A stretch of DNA of 64,000 nucleotides from UMGS1663 sp046964515 (lineage in GTDB: Bacteria; Bacillota; Clostridia; TANB77; CAG-508), in contig JBKUYM010000007.1 of the NCBI GenBank assembly GCA_046964515.1, positions 1-64,000 of the forward strand. The letters run 5' to 3'. Positions within the stretch are counted from its first letter, which is position 1. Every line of letters begins with the position of its first letter. A model generated the notes under the pieces. It searched no databases, had not been told where the DNA came from, and saw only the letters and a program-made list of their open reading frames with translations. Both the position numbers and the translations under genes were made by a program. Of the stretch, positions 1 through 7,981 are shown one piece after another.

Positions 1-300
1 AGTACAACAGATAATACAGAAATTGCAAATAATGATACAAATTTAAACACAGCAAGTACTAATAATTATAAGAAAAACACTTTAATTTATGGCGATGGTA
101 TCTACGAGACATCGACGGCTGGAACTGGAAGAACAGGTTGGTACGGAGATTATGTGTATTATCCGGGTTTGGTCGCTCCATTCTCGATTCGTGGCGGTAA
201 TTTAGGGGATGGATCGGGCGCTGGTCTCTTTTCTTTGTCTCGTCATTATGGTCATAGCAATTTCACTTATGGGTTCCGCACGGTGTTGATTGTGTCCTAG
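1..300 (+). CDS. C-terminal end of a surface/exported-type protein (5' end outside window)
   Basis: The frame is open from base 1 to the TAG at 298-300, giving the last 99 residues of a longer protein. The first 25 or so residues are Asn/Thr-rich, like a linker. The rest is rich in Gly, Tyr and Ser (GRTGWYGDYVYYPG, RGGNLGDGSGAG) and closes with YGFRTVLIVS. Endings of the form GFRxVL are typical of formylglycine-enzyme-like or C-type-lectin-like domains in gut Firmicute surface proteins. The last 65 codons use TCG, ACG, GGC and CGC more than the neighbouring genes, so base composition shifts inside the gene. Family assignment is tentative. Confidence 0.6.
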   Translation, partial: STTDNTEIANNDTNLNTASTNNYKKNTLIYGDGIYETSTAGTGRTGWYGDYVYYPGLVAPFSIRGGNLGDGSGAGLFSLSRHYGHSNFTYGFRTVLIVS

Positions 301-388
301 AAATTTAAAAATTCCTTTTCTATACTAACATGGGAACAAGAAAATGGAAAACAATATAATATTAAAAAAAGATTATAAGTGATTAGAA

Positions 389-430
389 AAAACAGTCTAA
401 CTATATTAATTAGACTGTTTTCATTTTTTA
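389..430 (+). terminator. Rho-independent terminator after the first gene
   Basis: The 12-bp arms at 389-400 (AAAACAGTCTAA) and 410-421 are perfect complements around a 9-nt loop and are followed by a T-rich tract. Confidence 0.85.
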
Positions 431-469
431 CCATAAAAAAATAAGAAATCAAAAAGTAAGCAAAAAAAC

Positions 470-498
470 TTGTACTTTTATTAAGAGCGTGATATGCT
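470..498 (+). promoter_or_regulatory. Promoter for the rmlD gene
   Basis: TTGTAC at 470-475, a 17-nt spacer, and TATGCT at 493-498. It lies about 40 bp upstream of the rmlD start and after the terminator of the preceding gene. Confidence 0.5.
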
Positions 499-539
499 TA
501 TTTAGACATATACAAAATAAGGAAAGGAAATATAAATTT

Positions 540-1388
540 ATGAGAAAAATTTTAATAACTGGTGCCAATGGGATGCTTGCAAAGGCAGTTAGAGAAAGAT
601 TTAAAGAAGATGAATTGATTTGTACAGATGTAGAAGAGTTAGACATTACAAACTTGGATGCTGTACTAGCATTTGTAAAAGAAAAAAGACCAACATATAT
701 TATTAATTGTGCGGCTTTTACAGCAGTGGATAAGGCAGAAGAATGTTATGAGTTAGCAGAAAAGATAAATGCAGAAGGTCCTAAAAATTTAGCAATAGCA
801 GCAAATCAAGTAGAGGCTACTTTGGTACATATTAGTACAGACTATGTGTTTAACGGAGAATTGCCTATTGAAAAAAGTTATACAGAAGAAGATTTAACAG
901 GTCCAGTAACCGTTTATGGTGTTACCAAATTACATGGAGAGCAAGCAGTAGAAAAAAATTGCACAAAATTTTATATATTTAGAACAGCATGGTTATATGG
1001 TGATGGCAATAACTTTGTAAGAACGATGTTAAAATTAGGAAAAGAAAAAGAAGAATTAACGGTTGTAGCAGACCAACATGGTAGTCCAACTTATAGTGTT
1101 GACTTGGCTAACATCATTTACCAAGCAATAGAAAAACAAATTCCTTATGGGATTTATCACACAACAAATGAAGGATTTACTACTTGGTATGACTTTACAA
1201 AAGAAATCTTTGAAATAGCAGCCATTTCTTGCCAAGTAAAACCAGTTACATCAGAAGAATTTGTGCGTCCTGCTAAAAGACCTAAGAATTCTATGCTTTC
1301 AAAACAAAAGTTAATAAAACAAGGCATTTGTGTACCAACATGGCAAGAAGGACTGAAAAGATATTTACAAGAAGAATTATCCAAATAA
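540..1388 (+). CDS. rmlD: dTDP-4-dehydrorhamnose reductase
   Basis: RmlD makes the final step of dTDP-L-rhamnose synthesis, the NAD(P)H-dependent reduction of dTDP-4-keto-L-rhamnose in the cytoplasm. The 282-residue product, of normal family length, begins with a Rossmann motif (ILITGANGMLAKAV). It carries the HISTDYVFNG segment and the YGVTKLHGE active-site Tyr/Lys pair. I start at ATG 540, preceded by GGAAAGG at 521-527, rather than at an upstream in-frame ATG (489) that adds 17 residues before the Rossmann strand. It has its own promoter and terminator, but sits directly before rmlA, rmlC and rmlB. Confidence 0.95.
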   Translation: MRKILITGANGMLAKAVRERFKEDELICTDVEELDITNLDAVLAFVKEKRPTYIINCAAFTAVDKAEECYELAEKINAEGPKNLAIAANQVEATLVHISTDYVFNGELPIEKSYTEEDLTGPVTVYGVTKLHGEQAVEKNCTKFYIFRTAWLYGDGNNFVRTMLKLGKEKEELTVVADQHGSPTYSVDLANIIYQAIEKQIPYGIYHTTNEGFTTWYDFTKEIFEIAAISCQVKPVTSEEFVRPAKRPKNSMLSKQKLIKQGICVPTWQEGLKRYLQEELSK

Positions 1389-1398
1389 TGATTTTAAG

Positions 1399-1426
1399 AA
1401 AAGCTATAGAAAAATATAGCTTTTTT
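1399..1426 (+). terminator. Terminator between rmlD and rmlA
   Basis: Arms AAAAGCTATA (1399-1408) and TATAGCTTTT (1415-1424) around a 6-nt loop, running into a T tract. Confidence 0.8.
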
Positions 1427-1428
1427 GC

Positions 1429-1457
1429 TTGAAAAAATAAGAAGGTAATGGTATTAT
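1429..1457 (+). promoter_or_regulatory. Promoter of the rmlA-rmlC-rmlB operon
   Basis: TTGAAA at 1429-1434, a 17-nt spacer, and TATTAT at 1452-1457, directly after the rmlD terminator. It would drive the tightly spaced genes from rmlA to the GT2 gene. Confidence 0.65.
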
Positions 1458-1501
1458 GTTTGTGTTAAAAAGAATTTAGATAAAAGGAAAGGAAATATAA
1501 A

Positions 1502-2392
1502 ATGAAGCACAGAAAAGGAATTATTTTAGCAGGAGGTAGTGCCACAAGGCTATACCCTTTAACATTAGCCATTTCAAAGCAAATTATGCCTGTTTATGAT
1601 AAACCTATGATTTATTATCCTTTATCTGTATTAATGCAAGCAGATATTAGAGAAATACTAATTATTTCTACACCAAGAGATATTGGTATTTTCCAAGATT
1701 TATTAGGAGATGGTTCAAAATGGGGAATGCAGTTTACTTATCAGGTACAAGATAAACCAAAAGGATTAGCAGAAGCTTTTCTAATAGGAGAGGATTTTAT
1801 CGGAAACGATAATGTGGCTATGATTCTAGGCGATAATATGTTTTACGGAGAAAGGTTACAAAAGATTTTAAAAAAGGCAAATGAGAGAGAAACAGAAGCC
1901 ACTATTTTTGGTTATTATGTAAAAGATCCAAGAGCCTATGGGGTTGTCGAAATAGATAAAGAAGGAAAAGCGATTTCTATTGAGGAAAAGCCAGAAAAAC
2001 CAAAGTCAAACTATGCAGTGCCAGGATTATATTTTTATACCAATGAAGTGGTAGATATTGCCAAAAAGGTACAACCATCTGCAAGAGGAGAATTAGAAAT
2101 TACCGCTATTAATGAAGCTTATATGAGACAAGGGAAACTGAAGGTTGAAAAATTAGGAAGAGCTATGACCTGGTTTGACACAGGAACACATGATGCGTTA
2201 ATTGAAACAGCCAGTTTTGTACAAACAATTCAAAAAAGACAGGGATTGTTAGTTTGTTGCCCAGAAGAAATTGCTTTTCAAAAAGGTTGGATAGATCAAA
2301 AACAATTATGTCATCTTGCGGAAAAATTTATGAAAACAGACTATGGTATTTATTTAAAAGATTTGGCAGAAGAACAATTAACAGAAGAATAA
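1502..2392 (+). CDS. rmlA: Glucose-1-phosphate thymidylyltransferase
   Basis: RmlA joins dTTP and glucose-1-phosphate to give dTDP-glucose, the first step of dTDP-rhamnose synthesis. The 296 residues match the family length. The nucleotide-binding N-terminus reads GIILAGGSATRLYPLT, where Ala replaces the more usual Gly in the GGSGTRL loop. The metal and sugar-phosphate motif LGDNMFYG and the segment EEKPEKPKSNYAVPGLYFY are present. The SD is AAAGGAAAGG. The next gene starts 17 bases after its stop, so co-translation with rmlC is likely. Confidence 0.95.
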   Translation: MKHRKGIILAGGSATRLYPLTLAISKQIMPVYDKPMIYYPLSVLMQADIREILIISTPRDIGIFQDLLGDGSKWGMQFTYQVQDKPKGLAEAFLIGEDFIGNDNVAMILGDNMFYGERLQKILKKANERETEATIFGYYVKDPRAYGVVEIDKEGKAISIEEKPEKPKSNYAVPGLYFYTNEVVDIAKKVQPSARGELEITAINEAYMRQGKLKVEKLGRAMTWFDTGTHDALIETASFVQTIQKRQGLLVCCPEEIAFQKGWIDQKQLCHLAEKFMKTDYGIYLKDLAEEQLTEE

Positions 2393-2409
2393 ATGGGGGA
2401 GGAAAACAT

Positions 2410-2958
2410 ATGGGAAAATTTGAAAAACAAGAAACAGGAATAGAAGGTTTATATGTGATAAAACCTTCCGTATTTGAAGATAGTAGAGGATTCTTCATGG
2501 AAACTTATAATCAAAGAGATTTTGAAGAATTGGGTATCTTTTATACATTTGTACAAGATAATCAATCAAAATCTACAAAAGGGGTTTTAAGAGGGTTACA
2601 TTTTCAAAAAGAATTTCCACAAACAAAATTAGTAAGGGTCATCAAAGGTAGTGTTTATGATGTAGCAGTGGATTTAAGGAAAGATAGTGCTACTTATGGG
2701 AAGTATTATGGTGTGACTCTAACGCAAGAAAATAAGTTACAATTTTTGATTCCAAGGGGATTTGCGCATGGATTTTTAGTATTATCACCAGAAGCGGAAT
2801 TCGTTTATAAATGTGATGATTTCTATCATCCAAATGATGAAGGTGGTTTATTATGGAATGACCCTACCATTGGTGTACAATGGCCTATAGAAGAAATAGG
2901 AGGCATCGGAGCATTAATTCAATCAGATAAAGATAAACAATGGCCTACTTTAAAATAG
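2410..2958 (+). CDS. rmlC: dTDP-4-dehydrorhamnose 3,5-epimerase
   Basis: RmlC epimerises dTDP-4-keto-6-deoxyglucose at C3 and C5. The 182 residues cover the complete cupin-type enzyme. They include the signature RGLHFQ with its catalytic His, PRGFAHGFLVLS, and the Tyr/Asp region near YKCDDFYHPNDEGG. I start at ATG 2410, preceded by GGGGGAGG. An upstream in-frame extension would run into rmlA in another frame and adds no family sequence. It lies between rmlA and the membrane protein of the same operon. Confidence 0.95.
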   Translation: MGKFEKQETGIEGLYVIKPSVFEDSRGFFMETYNQRDFEELGIFYTFVQDNQSKSTKGVLRGLHFQKEFPQTKLVRVIKGSVYDVAVDLRKDSATYGKYYGVTLTQENKLQFLIPRGFAHGFLVLSPEAEFVYKCDDFYHPNDEGGLLWNDPTIGVQWPIEEIGGIGALIQSDKDKQWPTLK

Positions 2959-2971
2959 AAAGGAAGAAAAA

Positions 2972-4297
2972 ATGCATAAATTTACAGAAAAATTAAAAAA
3001 GATGTATCATTCACCTAACTTTCCTTTTTTTCTATTTTTATTACTTTTGATAATCTTACATGTCAAAATTCTGCATGTTAATGGAGATGATATCTATTTT
3101 TCAAATATTTTACAAGAAACAAATCAAGGATTGTTTGGCTATTTACAAATGAGGTATACCACTTGGACTTCTAGAATTTTAATAGAAGGTATAATGGTGT
3201 TTTTATTAAAGTATCAACTATTCATATGGCGAATTCTGAATATAGGTATGTTTCTTTTATTAGCAAAATCGATATCTAAAATAACCAATAGCCAAAATCA
3301 TAGAATGTTAAATTATGCAATCTGTGGAGGAATTTTACTAATTCCCATGACCGTATTTAACGAGACTGGCTGGGTAGCCACAACCATGAATTATTTATGG
3401 GTAATTGCTTTAGGAACTTATGCCATATCTACTGTAAAAGATGCAATAGAAGAAAAAAAGATTTCTTGGTGGAAATATCCTTTATACATAGGTGCCACCC
3501 TATATGCTTGTAACCAAGAACAAGTAGTAATGATTTTATTAGCCGTATGGAGTTGCTTTTTACTATATCAATTATTTACAAAAAAGATTAAGTATGTTTG
3601 GAAACATAATAAACTACTTTGCATGCAGTGGTTAATCGCGATTTTAAGTTTACTTTTTATTATGACTTGTCCAGGAAATAAGCAAAGATCACTAGAAGAA
3701 ACCCAAAGGTGGTATCCAGAATATGCTTCTTTCCAGGTTATAGAAAAAATGCAATTAGGGTTAACGGCTACTATGAAACCATTGGTATTACATATTAACT
3801 GGTTATTTATTTTATTTACAGGGCTTTTATGGATAGGTGTTTGTAAAAGTAGAAAAGGAATTTTAGACAAATGGATAGCGGCAATTCCATTAATAGGGGC
3901 GACACTCTTTACACTTTTTAAAGAACAGATAACGAGTGTCATGCCACGTATCATGCAATATGTTAATATATTTGATCAGGAACATTTAATTATGCCACTT
4001 AATAACTTTGCTCTTGACGAATTTATGGTGTTTTGTGCTTACATAGTTATCTTGCTAGTCATTGGTATAGATTTGTATTTTATATTTGGAAAGCATAAAA
4101 CAACCATCATAGCGATTGGCATTTATACATTAGGGCTAATGAGTAGAATGATGATGGGCTTTTCACCAACGATATTTGCCTCTGGTATGCGCACTTTTTT
4201 ATGTTTATATGTTGTTTTGATTATAGAAATCATCATACTTATCCCTAAAATAGGATTTTTAAAAAAGAAAGAAGGAGTAGAAGAACATGGAAAATAA
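2972..4297 (+). CDS. Polytopic membrane protein of the rhamnose cluster (DUF6056-like)
   Basis: This is a 441-residue protein with about ten to twelve hydrophobic helices. Short hallmarks are NGDDIYFS after the first helix, a TTMNYLW motif near residue 140 and CNQEQ after the next helices. The layout resembles DUF6056-type or GT-C-like membrane proteins of surface-glycan loci. It sits 13 bp after rmlC and its last 11 bases overlap the rmlB start, so it is translated as part of the operon. A role in glycan transfer or export is inferred from context only. Confidence 0.75.
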   Translation: MHKFTEKLKKMYHSPNFPFFLFLLLLIILHVKILHVNGDDIYFSNILQETNQGLFGYLQMRYTTWTSRILIEGIMVFLLKYQLFIWRILNIGMFLLLAKSISKITNSQNHRMLNYAICGGILLIPMTVFNETGWVATTMNYLWVIALGTYAISTVKDAIEEKKISWWKYPLYIGATLYACNQEQVVMILLAVWSCFLLYQLFTKKIKYVWKHNKLLCMQWLIAILSLLFIMTCPGNKQRSLEETQRWYPEYASFQVIEKMQLGLTATMKPLVLHINWLFILFTGLLWIGVCKSRKGILDKWIAAIPLIGATLFTLFKEQITSVMPRIMQYVNIFDQEHLIMPLNNFALDEFMVFCAYIVILLVIGIDLYFIFGKHKTTIIAIGIYTLGLMSRMMMGFSPTIFASGMRTFLCLYVVLIIEIIILIPKIGFLKKKEGVEEHGK

Positions 4298-5258
4298 TAT
4301 AGTAGTAACAGGTGCTGCAGGGTTTATAGGTGCTAATTTTGCAGAATATTTTGTAGCAAAACATCCAGATTATCATGTAGTGGTAGTAGATAAATTAACT
4401 TATGCAGGAAACTTAGAAAATTTAAGAAAAGTAAAAGATAAAATTAGTTTTGAACAAGCCGATATTTGCGATTTTGATAAAATGACAGAAATATTTGATA
4501 AATATGCCATTAATGGTGTGATTCATTTTGCTGCAGAATCCCATGTAGATAATAGTATTAAAACACCATTTATCTTTACACAGACCAATGTATTAGGAAC
4601 ACATACTTTATTAGAAGTAGCTAAAAGAAAATGGGGAGAAGCAAGTCCTAACAAATTTATGCATATTTCTACAGATGAAGTTTATGGAGCTTTAGGAGAA
4701 GAAGGTTATTTTACAGAAGATTCCCCTATTAAACCAAGTAGTCCCTATTCTGCATCTAAAGCAAGTTCTGACTTATTAGTGAAGGCTTATCATGAGACCT
4801 TTAAAATGAATGTCAATATTACAAATTGTTCTAATAATTATGGACCATATCAGCATCATGAAAAACTAATTCCTCATATGATAAAATTAGCTATGCAAAA
4901 CCAACCATTACCAGTCTATGGAACAGGAAAGAATATAAGAGATTGGTTATATGTAGAAGACCATTGTGAAGCCATAGATTTGGTATTCCATAAAGGTGTA
5001 AATGGTGAAAGATATAATGTAGGTGGCCATAACGAAAAAAGAAATATTGACATTGTAAAATTGATTTTAAATCATTTAAATAAGCCAGAAAGTTTAATTA
5101 CTTATGTAGAAGATAGAAAAGGACATGATTGGCGTTATGCGATAGATCCAACTAAAATTAGTAAAGAACTGGGATGGCTTCCTAAAACAAAATTTGAAGA
5201 TGGCATTATTAAAACAATAGATTGGTATATGGCTAATCCAGAATGGTTACAATCATAA
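4287..5258 (+). CDS. rmlB: dTDP-glucose 4,6-dehydratase
   Basis: RmlB converts dTDP-glucose to dTDP-4-keto-6-deoxyglucose with bound NAD+. It is a 323-residue extended SDR enzyme. The sequence has the cofactor motif TGAAGFIGANF, HISTDEVYG with the catalytic Asp-Glu pair, and the active-site YSASKAS (YxxxK). NNYGPYQHHEKLIPHMI is typical of RmlB. The start overlaps the preceding gene by 11 bp, with SD GAAGGAG at 4271-4277. Having rmlB last and separated from rmlA/C by a membrane protein is a slightly unusual order. Confidence 0.96.
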   Translation: MENNIVVTGAAGFIGANFAEYFVAKHPDYHVVVVDKLTYAGNLENLRKVKDKISFEQADICDFDKMTEIFDKYAINGVIHFAAESHVDNSIKTPFIFTQTNVLGTHTLLEVAKRKWGEASPNKFMHISTDEVYGALGEEGYFTEDSPIKPSSPYSASKASSDLLVKAYHETFKMNVNITNCSNNYGPYQHHEKLIPHMIKLAMQNQPLPVYGTGKNIRDWLYVEDHCEAIDLVFHKGVNGERYNVGGHNEKRNIDIVKLILNHLNKPESLITYVEDRKGHDWRYAIDPTKISKELGWLPKTKFEDGIIKTIDWYMANPEWLQS

Positions 5259-5297
5259 ACGATATGCAAAAATAAAAATGTAAAGGAGTCGTAAAAT

Positions 5298-6242
5298 ATG
5301 AAAAAAATAAGTGTGATTATACCAGCTTATAATGAAGAAGAAGCGCTACCATACCTATACGAAAGATTAAAAAAATTAATGAACGAAATAACCAATTATC
5401 ATTTTGAAATTCTTTTTGTAAATGATGGCAGTAAAGATAAAACTCTTCAAATTATTAAGGATTTAAGAGAAAAAGACGAAAGAATCTCTTATGTGGATTT
5501 TTCTAGAAATTTTGGAAAAGAAGTGGCCATGATAGCAGGACTAGATTATGTGACAGGAGATTGTGTTATTTTCATGGATGCGGATTTGCAAGATCCACCA
5601 GAATTAATTCCAGAGTTAATTAAATATTGGGAAGAAGGCTATGATGATGTATATGCTAGAAGAAGTAGCCGAAAAGGAGAAACTTGGCTTAAGAAATTTA
5701 CTTCTAAAATGTATTATAAAATATTACAAAGTTTAACAAGAGTACCTATTCAAAAAGACACAGGTGATTTTCGTTTATTAGACAGACGTTGTGTGAATGC
5801 ACTTCGTAAGTTAAGAGAATCTCAAAGATGTTCTAAGAGTATGTTTAGTTGGATTGGCTACCATAAAAAAGAAGTACTTTATGAGAGAGATCCTCGTATT
5901 GCTGGAAAAACAAAGTGGAATTATAGAAAATTAATAGATTTAGCAATTGATGGCATTACTTCTTTTACTACATCACCACTTAGAATTTCTACTTATCTAA
6001 GTATACCTACTTTCTTAACTCTATTTATTTACTTTATTTATGTGATTGTAAAGTGTTGTACTCAACAAGTAGCTATTCAAGCATTTCAAGCCATTATATT
6101 ATTAATTTTATTTTTCTCTGGTATACAGATTTTATTATTTGGAATTATTGGAGAATATTTAGGTAGAATCTTTAATGAGACAAAGAATAGACCATTATAT
6201 TTTGTAAATGAATATAATGGAGAAAAAGAAATGAATGATTAA
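5298..6242 (+). CDS. Family 2 glycosyltransferase, polyprenyl-phosphate type (DPM1/GtrB-like)
   Basis: This 314-residue enzyme has an N-terminal GT-A domain, with VIIPAYNEEEALPYL, VNDGSKDKT and the metal-binding MDADLQDPPE. Two C-terminal transmembrane helices follow (about residues 230-290). That architecture is the one of GtrB/ArnC-like enzymes, which load a sugar onto undecaprenyl phosphate at the inner face of the membrane. It is the last gene of the rhamnose operon and is followed by a strong terminator. The sugar is unknown; a lipid-linked sugar donor for GT-C transferases such as those elsewhere in the window is plausible. Confidence 0.9.
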   Translation: MKKISVIIPAYNEEEALPYLYERLKKLMNEITNYHFEILFVNDGSKDKTLQIIKDLREKDERISYVDFSRNFGKEVAMIAGLDYVTGDCVIFMDADLQDPPELIPELIKYWEEGYDDVYARRSSRKGETWLKKFTSKMYYKILQSLTRVPIQKDTGDFRLLDRRCVNALRKLRESQRCSKSMFSWIGYHKKEVLYERDPRIAGKTKWNYRKLIDLAIDGITSFTTSPLRISTYLSIPTFLTLFIYFIYVIVKCCTQQVAIQAFQAIILLILFFSGIQILLFGIIGEYLGRIFNETKNRPLYFVNEYNGEKEMND

Positions 6243-6252
6243 CCCTGTATTC

Positions 6253-6304
6253 AAAAAGAAATAGCAGGCTCCTTTCCTAGAAAAGGAACCTGCTACTTCT
6301 TTTT
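6253..6304. terminator. Bidirectional terminator
   Basis: A long stem of about 22 bp (left arm 6253-6275, right arm ending near 6304), A-rich on the left and T-rich on the right, serves both the + strand operon and the convergent small gene. Confidence 0.85.
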
Positions 6305-6312
6305 GGGAATAT

Positions 6313-6615
6313 TCAGATTTTGATAGGTACAAGATAGCCACAGTTACTATCAGCTGTATGCCGATAGTAAACAGCCTGACCTACTTTGCCACATTTCTCC
6401 GCATCCCAAAATTCAGGAAATAAACTGGTGGCAATGTTACCAAAAAACAGAGTATCTGTTTGAATGGTTGGAGCCGATACTAAGTTCACTGTGTGATAGG
6501 AGTCATCACAATCCAATTTTACACAGATAATCATCCGACGAGTACTAAACTCACGAGAATTATCTATCCGTTCAATGGATGTAATGGTTGCCTTTTCACT
6601 TGACCAGTAATACAT
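6313..6615 (-). CDS. Hypothetical protein, 100 aa
   Basis: I do not recognise a family. The start is set at 6615 because a strong AAAGGAGG lies just upstream on the minus strand; a start seven codons earlier lacks a ribosome site. The product is soluble, with four Cys residues and alternating strands. It uses the CGG codon three times (in ERID, TRRM and YYRH), whereas the conserved genes here avoid CGG, suggesting a different origin from its neighbours. Confidence 0.7.
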   Translation of the reverse strand: MYYWSSEKATITSIERIDNSREFSTRRMIICVKLDCDDSYHTVNLVSAPTIQTDTLFFGNIATSLFPEFWDAEKCGKVGQAVYYRHTADSNCGYLVPIKI

Positions 6616-6932
6616 AAGCAAATCCTCCTTTATCAATAAGCATAAAGTTTAAAAGTTAATAACAGTATAAGCGAAAAAAGAGAAAAAGTCAATTGTATAC
6701 ATAAGACATAGAAACTATAATATACATAAAACAATTACTAGGAGTTAGCAATTGAGAAATATTTCTATAGAAGTTAAAGCTTTTTGAATGAAAATAGGTA
6801 TAACAAATATAGGATTTTTATGGACTTTTTATATGCCTTTATGATATACTTTATAAAAAATAAGAACAGAATTCAAAAGCAAAAAGCGGAAAATTTATGA
6901 TTTTATATCTATAAAGAAAAGGGGAAAGACAA
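6616..6932. other. AT-rich intergenic region before ruvB
   Basis: About 315 bases without a gene. A possible ruvB promoter is TGGACT (6821-6826), an 18-nt spacer, and TATACT (6845-6850). The minus-strand promoter of the small gene must lie at its left end, but I cannot place it. Nothing else is evident. Confidence 0.5.
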
Positions 6933-7949
6933 ATGAATTTTGATGAAGAAAGAATCATAAACCCAGAAAAAATGATAGAAGATTCTATAGAAGAAAGAAT
7001 GGAAAATTCCTTAAGACCGAAAGTACTGTCTGAATATATAGGACAAGACAAAGTAAAGGAAAATATGAAGATCTATATAGAAGCTGCTAAAAAAAGAAAA
7101 GAACCACTAGATCATGTATTATTATATGGACCACCAGGTTTAGGAAAAACTACTTTGGCAGGGATTATTTCTAATGAAATGCATTCTAACATAAAGATTA
7201 CTTCTGGACCTGCTATAGAAAAGCCAGGGGACTTAGCTTCTATTTTAACCAATTTGTCAGAATTTGATGTTTTATTTATAGATGAGATTCATCGATTAAA
7301 TAAGAGTGTAGAGGAAATTTTATATCCAGCGTTAGAAGATTATAATTTAGATATTATCATTGGAAAAGGACCTAGTGCTAAATCTATTCGTCTAGATTTA
7401 CCAAAATTTACATTAATTGGTGCAACGACAAGGGCAGGTTCTTTAACAACGCCATTAAGAGATCGTTTTGGAATTGTACATAGATTAGAATTATATTGCC
7501 AAGAAGATTTATCTACAATTGTAAAAAGGTCAGCCACTATTTTAGATATCCAAATAGATGATGCTTCTAGTAAAGAAATTGCTAGACGTTCTAGAGGGAC
7601 TCCTAGAATTGCTAATCGTTTGCTAAAAAGGGTAAGAGATTATGCAGCCGTTCTTGGAGATGGAAATATAGATTTAAAAATTACTAAAATTGCCCTAAAT
7701 CGTTTAGAAATCGATGAAATGGGATTAGATGATATCGATCGTAAAATATTAGAAACTATGATTATCAAATATCAAGGTAGACCAATTGGCATAGATACAT
7801 TAGCAACGACGATAGGGGAAGAAGTAGAGACACTAGAAGATGTTTATGAGCCATATTTAATACAAGTTGGTTTTATTACAAGAACACCAAGAGGAAGAAT
7901 GCCTATGCCAGCTGCGTATTATCATATAGGTGTACCATATGAATCATAA
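6933..7949 (+). CDS. ruvB: Holliday junction branch-migration helicase RuvB
   Basis: RuvB is the AAA+ motor that drives Holliday junction migration with RuvA. The 338 residues have the normal length. Walker A is GPPGLGKTTLAG, Walker B/DEIH is LFIDEIHRLNK, and the sensor-like region is IGATTRAGSLT. The C-terminal winged helix ends with RTPRGRMPMPAAYYHIG. The SD AAAGGGG precedes ATG 6933. No ruvA or ruvC is adjacent. The next gene follows after 32 bp. Confidence 0.97.
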   Translation: MNFDEERIINPEKMIEDSIEERMENSLRPKVLSEYIGQDKVKENMKIYIEAAKKRKEPLDHVLLYGPPGLGKTTLAGIISNEMHSNIKITSGPAIEKPGDLASILTNLSEFDVLFIDEIHRLNKSVEEILYPALEDYNLDIIIGKGPSAKSIRLDLPKFTLIGATTRAGSLTTPLRDRFGIVHRLELYCQEDLSTIVKRSATILDIQIDDASSKEIARRSRGTPRIANRLLKRVRDYAAVLGDGNIDLKITKIALNRLEIDEMGLDDIDRKILETMIIKYQGRPIGIDTLATTIGEEVETLEDVYEPYLIQVGFITRTPRGRMPMPAAYYHIGVPYES

Positions 7950-7981
7950 AAAAAGAAAAACAATTATAAAAGGGGAAACAA

